From Nectonema munidae (Eukaryota; Nematomorpha; Nectonematoida; Nectonematidae), in NCBI GenBank assembly GCA_030549495.1, contig JAUIRK010000649.1, forward strand, positions 372,001 to 436,000: a DNA stretch of 64,000 bases. Reading direction: 5' to 3'. Position 1 is the stretch's first letter, and each line of letters starts with the position of its first letter. The notes beneath the pieces are model-generated. The model saw only the letters and a list, made by a program, of their open reading frames with translations. It ran no database searches and was not told where the DNA came from. A program made the position numbers and the translations under genes. This document shows, piece by piece, positions 61,301 through 64,000 of the stretch.

Positions 61301-62293
61301 CGTGTTAAGGGATCCAAAGGAGCGATTGGAAAGGAGGGGATTGCAGGACCGAACGGCAAAGACGGAAGTGATGGTGAATACGGGAAAAACGGACTGCATG
61401 GAAATACTGGCAGGCTTGGAGAAAAGGGTGTTAAGGTATGCCCAATTTCGTAATTATTATTCAATAAGTTGTCTCAATTTGCATAATTGTTGATTGACAA
61501 GTACTCAACCATTTCTAATTGGTCATTAATGTGTAACATTTTGTAAGCCTATATTGTCGGTGTTAGGATTAGTGTATAATTAGTGCTAGTATTAGACTTA
61601 GTGTTAGGGTTGAAGTAAGGTTTAGCGAAATCGTACATACATACATTAACATATACATTTTTTTGACATTCTTGACACAAACATTCCTATTGATTTGTAT
61701 TAATACCATGTGTAGACATGCATACACCCGAATACATACATCTCAAAAACATCGGTATATCCTTTAACTATAATTAAATAGCAGGCATTTCTTCTTTTAA
61801 GCCCTTTAAAATGGGCGTACTTACAAAATTGTATTATATTCTGACATGAAAGTTTCTGTGAGAAGACATTTCAATTAAAAAAATTTTTTAAAACAACATA
61901 TTTTGACCTATTGAAATATTAGATAATTAGTGAGTTTATTTATAGAGGTCAGTGACATTAGAATTTTAATGGAGTTCATTGATCAAAATATCATTTGGGA
62001 GAAATGTTCACGGTTGAAATGCTGTACAAAGGAAACTTTTCAGATTGCAATGTATAAACCCATATTTTAGGGTTTAAAAGGTATTAAAGGTTCCAGTATT
62101 GATGGCAAACCAGGAATCCCTGGAACACCAGGAACAAAGGGGATACAAGGAAAAGAAGGAAAAGTTGGATTAGATGGAAAAGATGGTGTTCCGGGGAAAA
62201 GGGGAGAAAACGGAAAAGTTGGGAGAAAAGGTGCTAAAGGTGAACCGGGATTAAATGGCGCATTGGGCAAAAAAGGTTTACCTGGAAAAGATG
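40501..62293 (+). CDS. Membrane-anchored collagen, 8-exon partial gene model
   Basis: Exons 40501-40728, 46474-46531, 49208-49371, 55258-55386, 57873-57998, 60606-60731, 61310-61435 and 62071-62293 join in consistent phases (0, 1, 0, 0, 0, 0, 0). Residues about 17-37 ([20 protein letters not shown]) form a signal anchor without a preceding signal peptide, giving type II topology. A short charged linker with a dibasic AKRS follows, then CHVC and the collagen domain. The Gly-X-Y register holds through all exons, with a short interruption at GYNSSLK. X/Y positions are rich in Lys, Asp, Glu and Arg with few Pro, so it resembles invertebrate membrane or cuticle-type collagens rather than fibrillar ones. 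The C-terminus lies outside or at the window end. It should trimerise and act at the cell surface or be shed by cleavage at the basic site. Confidence 0.8.
40810..44100 (+). pseudogene. Degenerate LINE (CR1/L2-like) ORF2, sense in collagen intron 1
   Basis: Shifted-frame pieces match the intact LINE at 50-55 kb in order. These are endonuclease [14 protein letters not shown] (near 41080) and [10 protein letters not shown] (near 41200); reverse transcriptase [19 protein letters not shown] (42605), [33 protein letters not shown] (42895) and [10 protein letters not shown] with the YADD site changed to FADD (42980); thumb [12 protein letters not shown] (43340); and, past an insertion, [11 protein letters not shown] plus [17 protein letters not shown] (43730). 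Many stops occur. Its 5' end lies at about 40.8 kb, just past collagen exon 1, so ORF1 is missing. Confidence 0.75.
43353..43680 (-). mobile_element. LINE 3' end inserted in the sense LINE
   Basis: A (GAA)n run at 43353-43382 followed by TTTATTTTCAAACACAA reads on the minus strand as a LINE 3' terminus with a (CTT)n tail, comparable to ATAAATCTTATCTTATC in the intact element. It interrupts the sense LINE between its 'LLLPHIA' block and the following 'LQKRVLRT' block, so it is nested and younger. No target repeat is clear. Confidence 0.5.
44257..44751. mobile_element. Non-autonomous DNA transposon with CTAGGGTTTGC ends
   Basis: CTAGGGTTTGC on the left and the same word reversed on the right (GCAAACCCTAG) bound ~495 bp. 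Both arms carry CCGGTTC/GGAACCG motifs, and a central inverted repeat pairs TTTTAATGGTTCTAGG with CCTAGAACCATTTTAA. There is no convincing 8-bp target pair, so the superfamily (hAT-like by end sequence) is tentative. Confidence 0.55.
44882..45584 (-). mobile_element. Internally deleted hAT element with intact 8-bp target duplication
   Basis: Ends TAGAGCTT(T)TG and, on the far side, CAGAAGCTCTA form the terminal repeats. GTGGGTAC occurs directly outside both (44874-44881 and 45585-45592), an exact 8-bp duplication as expected for hAT. The minus-strand frame 45183-44908 includes [20 protein letters not shown], then NALVFLK, the C-terminal dimerisation segment of hAT transposase; the rest of the gene is missing. 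TCTCGAG/CTCGAGA motifs recur near both ends and could be transposase sites. Inserted in collagen intron 1. Confidence 0.85.
45725..45880 (+). mobile_element. tRNA-derived SINE fragment
   Basis: GGCGAATGCTCATTGCTCAC (A-box-like) and GGCGATTCAAGCCTC (B-box-like) lie at tRNA spacing, followed by an unrelated body (GGATGAGGCTTGGATAGACG). Fits a SINE with a tRNA head in collagen intron 1. Confidence 0.4.
46474..46531 (+). CDS. Collagen gene exon 2 (charged linker)
   Basis: 58 nt between TTCCATTTTAG and [25 protein letters not shown] in phase 0 to 1. The split codon G|AA joins it to exon 3 (EQRSCHVC). AKRS could be a proprotein-convertase-like site. It is short, so confidence rests on the phase fit. 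Confidence 0.6.
47330..47830 (-). pseudogene. 5'-truncated LINE with (CTT)n tail
   Basis: Minus-strand reading gives [20 protein letters not shown] and [14 protein letters not shown], aligning with [20 protein letters not shown] at the end of ORF2 in the intact LINE. The 3' UTR also shares TATAAACCTTTGGA. It ends in a (GAA)n run (47330-47368 on plus). Located in collagen intron 2. Confidence 0.7.
48470..48517 (-). mobile_element. Isolated hAT-like terminal repeat
   Basis: The minus strand reads CAGTGTGTCCAACACCCGGC then CCGCGGGAGTATATTCTGTG, the familiar 'CAGxGGTGTCxAACxCxxGGCCCGCGGG' hAT end. The partner end was not found in the preceding AT-rich sequence. Confidence 0.5.
49208..49371 (+). 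CDS. Collagen gene exon 3 (CHVC and start of Gly-X-Y)
   Basis: Acceptor TGTCTTTCAG. Encodes [20 protein letters not shown] and the triplets up to GLKGKQ; ends in phase 0 at AACAA|GTTAAT. The C-X2-C just before the helix resembles trimerisation-linked cysteines of cuticle and membrane collagens. Confidence 0.85.
50034..50112 (+). repeat. 79-bp target-site duplication, copy 1 (LINE 3' side)
   Basis: From ACCCAGCGTTAGAAAAAGGT to GTATACCCAGCTCTAATAG, identical by eye to 54831-54909. It abuts the (GATAA)n tail of the LINE. Confidence 0.9.
50390..53386 (-). CDS. LINE ORF2: endonuclease and reverse transcriptase
   Basis: 998 codons. The EEP endonuclease occupies about residues 57-275, with Asn64 (SLNVQS), Glu97 (LQEVW), GDYNID at 203-208 and the SDH triad end at 266-268. 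The reverse transcriptase lies about 545-790, with [20 protein letters not shown], Asp630/636 ([13 protein letters not shown]), [10 protein letters not shown] and YADD at 717-720. After it comes a thumb-like region and a C-terminal C-X5-C-X2-C (C987, C992, C995). The enzyme nicks target DNA and copies the element RNA at the nick. No stops or frameshifts. Its start codon lies inside the end of ORF1, so translation probably depends on reinitiation or coupling. Confidence 0.9.
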   Translation of the reverse strand: MKHNFDCFSDFNPVPFLKFSYLHSVFPGSTQVLSLDSSENVHCFENPCNGLTSNNNRFHILSLNVQSLNSKFELLENFMINFERRFKHQIDVFCLQEVWNRDFKHYQISGYMYIDYFSGLSNHSGLGFFIKNDLVYKISKKFLMHNTFEVFVVTFFLSGGRIFNIHNIYRVPHNSSSNIDCFFQYMEEALSLNSGLEMNIFVGDYNIDISIEKNVSLNFINIINSNGYKLCINVPTRPSSGSIIDNFIVPQSVFEFQSAIFESLISDHFPILLSLNFNIQRVAVHNKKPLIFDENCYIKKFMRYDWSFLSTTTSPEDTMKNVVHALSHLVSTSNKDLVSANAKKYKVKHKPWMSSEVLTLIKKRDELLKKIKISPKNIFLLDSFKRIRQIIKNKVIYLKKIHYQKFFEENTSSKEVWTKIKSVIKPSSNLETCIIIDGKTVVDENFVANEMNKIFIQSPIDDSKAVYEKSKIGYKPTFSLKMIDSKDVLQAIESMKNSKSKDAYGLSIHHLRLVSFEISDILAHCFNICLKCSCFPSVLKLNRVVPVAKKDSVHDISNYRPISIVPIIAKVFERLIFSQVSSFFEDNKLLSRFQFGFRRGSSTELLQSCFLDKVVSYLENKSDVGVICLDLSKAFDSVSHRLLLKKLSSYGFLGNALDFLASYLSGRKQFVNFKKANSTIRETFRGVPQGSILGPMLFAIYMNDFFECIPFFDVFMYADDITLLFPYSFDNSILFNHVFSKVKNWCLDNYLSINNSKTKAMIISKKSHVDPKLFYKENLQVFSKVNLLGLIIDKKLTFHQHVDSLSLKLGKVVGILKHTQRLFPRNIMLILLKTLFLPHLCYSLINFGHCNLKPLEVLYKKALRVVSKSKKCSHTNKLFMECNLLKLEDIYYQKIGMFLLSNLNSSHKHFENLITYATKAEYNLRNHLNLVKPHFRLHCSNLSMRYKVIVFYEKYRFLLGESGSSTERFKKIFNSYISSQYSQLPPCSDMNCFICSDP
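53376..54557 (-). CDS. LINE ORF1: PHD finger plus zinc-knuckle RNA-binding protein
   Basis: 393 codons from M1, or 387 if the second Met ([10 protein letters not shown]) is used. Residues about 10-75 form a PHD-type finger (CRSC...[12 protein letters not shown]...CKEC). About 85-140 is helical and Lys/Glu-rich, likely coiled coil. About 150-300 may be a folded RNA-binding region. Residues about 310-385 hold CCHC knuckles ([21 protein letters not shown]...; CVICKNS..H..C). Proteins of this plan coat the element RNA. It ends TAA at 53376-53378, 11 nt past the ORF2 start. Confidence 0.85.
   Translation of the reverse strand: MCILFLMASWLCRSCCRDVSENNKADDISEHMLQCIVCDNWFCYLCIGLHKGFNKIFDKYSPLGLNFVCKECLEIKKNNKNFFLSKSENLLAKMDNLIEKIDCTKGKSIDFKTDKIIEKVERIEKKLSLFTGNSSKINSSNKNVSYADAVKNSESHCFYVSKTGVSDKVVEKSSEILKNIQVSSIKTLRYKYCFKFDSRDNMQKASDKMSSENIKVNHSKKILPKLSLNLSCKIPNEKALDSILLKNPQLKKLVIEGEIFNLLFSRKIGSGDRKLLVFDVSTKVYQLISRNNFNLYLDLSCYRLFPYVMYKQCSNCCFLGHKASQCKRSSVCRYCSGCHNGSSCHNKESSKLVCVICKNSGSKDINHSALSFNCPYVQKEIARVKINTAYHET
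54831..54909 (+). repeat. 79-bp target-site duplication, copy 2 (LINE 5' side)
   Basis: Second copy of 50034-50112. Flanks outside the pair differ (AAGATA before, TTATACGC after), so the duplication is bounded by the LINE, as expected for a target-site duplication. Confidence 0.9.
55258..55386 (+). CDS. Collagen gene exon 4
   Basis: 43 codons, [20 protein letters not shown] through [12 protein letters not shown], phase 0/0. Follows TTTTTTAAAG and ends at TTGAAG|GTAAGC. GYNSSLK breaks the strict triplet, a typical non-fibrillar interruption. It is the first exon after the LINE insertion. Confidence 0.85.
57081..57290 (-). CDS. Possible minus-strand exon with one hydrophobic segment
   Basis: Minus-strand frame beginning after an acceptor-like CTTCTTTTACAAG at about 57283: [20 protein letters not shown], then a hydrophobic [15 protein letters not shown] and a stop. 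Composition looks protein-like, but no family is recognised and it lies within collagen intron 4. A chance frame is possible. Confidence 0.25.
   Translation of the reverse strand: MPSFTRKLAAMFDTVERINNNLVTFQSAQNRMQTFIAFLSKRQKNNFFYFVSTYLLLSIIADVYNNLYT
57873..57998 (+). CDS. Collagen gene exon 5
   Basis: 42 codons (14 perfect Gly-X-Y triplets), [20 protein letters not shown] to RGTEGPR. Acceptor GCATTCTAG, donor CAAGA|GTAAGA. The length of exactly 126 nt recurs in exons 6 and 7. Confidence 0.85.
58250..58560 (+). pseudogene. LINE ORF2 C-terminal fragment in intron 5
   Basis: Plus-strand pieces read [22 protein letters not shown] and, after about 20 residues, [14 protein letters not shown], matching the thumb-to-end part of Jockey/CR1-group LINE ORF2. 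Frames shift and stops occur. Distinct from the intact LINE in sequence. Confidence 0.5.
58780..59140 (+). pseudogene. pogo/Tigger-like transposase C-terminal fragment
   Basis: [20 protein letters not shown] and, at the end, [14 protein letters not shown] then stop. 'KQxxLxDFFxPK' is the characteristic pogo/Tigger C-terminus. Upstream DE-rich codons are interrupted by stops. The large palindrome begins about 35 bases after the stop. Confidence 0.5.
59170..59558. repeat. 389-bp palindrome with pogo-like terminal sequence
   Basis: Left arm 59170-59341 and right arm 59383-59558 are inverted copies with only a few differences, separated by a 41-bp spacer. Each arm contains TACAGTAAAACCTTGATAAT near its outer part, a pogo-type end. 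Pairing continues ~20 bp beyond that into CTCATAAACATTTTGCAAA, so the palindrome is larger than a simple MITE. It follows a pogo transposase fragment directly. Confidence 0.9.
60606..60731 (+). CDS. Collagen gene exon 6
   Basis: 42 codons in triplets, [20 protein letters not shown] to GVEGAK. Acceptor ATTTGATAG, donor GCTAAG|GTAGGG. Lys-rich ([10 protein letters not shown]). Confidence 0.85.
61310..61435 (+). CDS. Collagen gene exon 7
   Basis: 42 codons, [20 protein letters not shown] to GEKGVK. Acceptor TCTCGTGTTAAG (a weak pyrimidine tract), donor GTTAAG|GTATGC. Register is kept. Confidence 0.8.
61480..61745 (-). repeat. Second copy of the (ATGT)n/CTAA interspersed repeat
   Basis: Reverse-oriented relative of 19493-19795. 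Shared parts are TTGATTGACAAGTACTCAAC, the irregular GTTAGGATTAGTGT core, ACATACATACAT and TTGACATTCTTGACACAAAC. Located in intron 7. Confidence 0.65.
62071..62293 (+). CDS. Collagen gene exon 8
   Basis: 74 codons plus one base, [20 protein letters not shown] to GLPGKDG. Acceptor CCATATTTTAG, donor AAAGATG|GTATGT, phase 1 out. It is the longest triplet exon in view and has the most Gly-Pro content. The frame cannot be followed further with certainty. Confidence 0.85.
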
Positions 62294-62541
62294 GTATGTA
62301 ATTGGCTTAAACATTGCATATTCATATACTGTTATAATCTCAAACATTTGTCAATCACATGATGAGTGACAGAAGTGCACCCAATTAAATTACGGCAAAA
62401 ACAATTATGTCATTGGATCAGCAAGAGTTATCTTGAAAATTATGATTTATTTTCAAATATATGATAGCATATATATACGTTACCTAGTGGCTCTCTCGCT
62501 GAGTTAGAGAATGAAATGTGTAGCAAATCATCATTACACGA

Positions 62542-62800
62542 CAGTGGCTGATCCAGAAATTTCTTATAGAGGGGCCAAAATCTATTTAATTTTTTGCAAT
62601 TTTGCTAAAAGTCTTCAGAGAATACGACAACTGTATTATGTCTTTTAGAATTGGACTTGTCATATCGTTGATATAAACGTAATCAACTACCAACAAGTAT
62701 TGTTTTAGGAAAAAACAAAATTAGTAAGAGTAATTTTCGAAGCCATTTTTCATAGGGGGCCTAGGCCCATGAGGCCCCGCGCCCCTTGGATCCGCCACTG
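62542..62800. mobile_element. hAT MITE with exact 8-bp target duplication
   Basis: CAGTGGCTGATCCAGAAATT at the left and CTTGGATCCGCCACTG at the right are inverted ends with G-rich subterminal tracts (GAGGGGCC / GGCCCCGCGCCCC). TTACACGA flanks both sides exactly (62534-62541, 62801-62808). 259 bp, non-coding, in the intron after exon 8. Confidence 0.9.
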
Positions 62801-62809
62801 TTACACGAC

Positions 62810-63817
62810 TATTTAAAGACTTTGAATCGCTACGACAAAAAATAACTTCGTTATAGTTATGTTACTTTTAACAAAAAAACGCCTAGTTATCGTTTAGAAA
62901 TTTTTTAGGTCTATTTTCGTTATCGTTACCTCAATAAAAAGTTTGGGTATATTTCGCTAATTTTTTCGAAAAAAAATGTCTAACTATTTTTAGAAAATAA
63001 TAAAAAAAAAGTATTAAAATTCAAATACATAATTGCCTTGAAAGTTTTGTCATTTTGAAAAAAAAAAATTTTTTGTTTTTTTTTTCGATTTTTTAATTAA
63101 TAATAATTATTTTAATCGTTTGATTGAAAAAATAATTAAAAAAAAATATATTTCAAATTCCTAAATAATATAATTTCAATTTACTTAATCACGGTAAAAA
63201 ATAAGAAGGAATAAAAATGGGTGTTGATTGCATTTAGCCAAATTTCTGAAGTCTATGTATACTAACTAATTATTATTATTATCAAAATTTTGGGTGCACA
63301 AATTTTCATATTTGTTGACAAATTCTAAAACACCCTATTTTCAAATAATACTCTCTCATGAGAATGTGGGCTATTTTATTCGTCTTAAACGATGAAAGGG
63401 CATTATTAATAATTCGACAGGCATATATTCAGCATGCCGCTTTGCGTTGCTGAAATGTGTTCAAATGAAGGATAAAAATAAGGAAAAAACTCAAAAATAT
63501 ATCATTTTATTTAATATCAGAATTTAACAAAGATTCAACAGAAAGTCAAGATGTGAATGAAGAGAAATTTGTCAAATTTTGAAACAAGTTTAAAATACTT
63601 TATAAATACACTAAAATAAAAGAAGTTTTTTGTTAATTAATTGTTCAATTAATTATTATTGCTTCAGTTAGGTCTAGGTGTTGAAAATTGTGTTATCAGT
63701 TTGTGTTTAAAAATAGTAACGTGCTTGAAAATATTGACGACAATGTGGACCATGGTAGTGTTTTTGGAAAATTCTATTTATGGGAACATTTTTTTTATCA
63801 CAAAACATTGATTTCAG
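62810..63817. other. AT-rich intron or intergenic stretch
   Basis: Low-complexity runs of A and T, no exon with Gly-X-Y and no repeat with clear ends. Confidence 0.4.
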
Positions 63818-63898
63818 GTAGCACCATATGGTAGTCGATTGCAGGAGTGCCTTTCTCTGGTTTCTGCCGATGAAGATCTTGGATTTTTATTACCTTGA
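63818..63898 (+). CDS. Candidate last exon of the collagen gene
   Basis: A good acceptor (AAAACATTGATTTCAG) precedes a GC-richer 27-codon frame, VAPYGSRLQECLSLVSADED through GFLLP to TGA, which is phase 0. Exon 8 leaves in phase 1, and in that phase the frame would read GSTIW and stop at 63834. Either a phase-changing exon is missing, or this short ending is used, or the segment is not part of the gene. AATAAA at 63984-63989 would serve as the poly(A) signal. Confidence 0.35.
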   Translation, partial: VAPYGSRLQECLSLVSADEDLGFLLP

Positions 63899-63983
63899 CT
63901 TTGAAATGATGAATGCCTTAGTCGAATGTTAGATTTGGAACTAAAAAAGTTGAGAATTATTCTGCAGAAGTATAGAAGTCATG

Positions 63984-63989
63984 AATAAA
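63984..63989 (+). promoter_or_regulatory. Candidate poly(A) signal
   Basis: AATAAA about 90 bases after the TGA of the candidate last exon, near the window end. Confidence 0.35.
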
Positions 63990-64000
63990 TATATATCGCG

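Noticed and set aside
61217-62270. Minus-strand frames rich in Pro, Phe and Ser opposite collagen exons
   Set aside because: They are antisense shadows of Gly-X-Y coding; the plus-strand frames have splice sites and register.

Overview
This is a window of an AT-rich metazoan nuclear genome. Two host genes have GT-AG introns of hundreds to thousands of bases, there is a U6 snRNA gene with a pol III promoter, and degenerate transposons of many superfamilies are present. Nothing prokaryotic is visible. The mix of a claudin-like tetraspan, a membrane-anchored collagen, a class A-type 7TM receptor and hAT, piggyBac, MULE, pogo and LINE elements fits an invertebrate, possibly an arthropod. I cannot name the species from the sequence.

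Layout. 0-15 kb is mostly transposon wreckage: a ~190 bp direct repeat at both ends of a 2 kb segment, a broken zinc-finger transposon-type gene on the minus strand (3.5-5.8 kb), non-autonomous hAT-like elements, a U6 snRNA gene (8.4-8.5 kb, minus), a pogo fragment, a MULE fragment and a ZBED5-like hAT pseudogene (11.3-13.2 kb, minus). An intronless 7TM receptor gene lies at 13.8-14.7 kb (minus). A perfect (CAT)321 microsatellite of 963 bp follows at 15.6-16.6 kb.

20.2-33.6 kb (plus) is a seven-exon gene for a four-TM, claudin-like protein. Its exons join in consistent phase to a 333-residue product and include a 24-nt microexon. Its introns and flanks hold MITEs, a SINE and a hairpin element. 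A broken piggyBac transposase gene lies at 37.7-39.3 kb.

40.5 kb to the window end (plus) is a collagen gene starting with a signal-anchor exon. Eight exons are seen, all phase-compatible, and the Gly-X-Y register holds across most junctions; a possible last exon is at 63.8 kb. Its introns are loaded with transposons: a degenerate sense LINE with a second LINE 3' end nested in it, a hAT remnant with an intact 8-bp target duplication, and an apparently intact antisense two-ORF LINE (50.1-54.8 kb) bracketed by a 79-bp direct duplication. The introns also hold a 172-bp-arm palindrome and a small hAT MITE.

I found no new defence or metabolic system. The points most worth follow-up are the intact LINE with its unusually long target duplication, the pair of related piggyBac-type MITEs whose internal palindromes differ in sequence but stay perfectly palindromic, the very long perfect microsatellite, the microexon in the tetraspan gene, and the divergent 7TM receptor.
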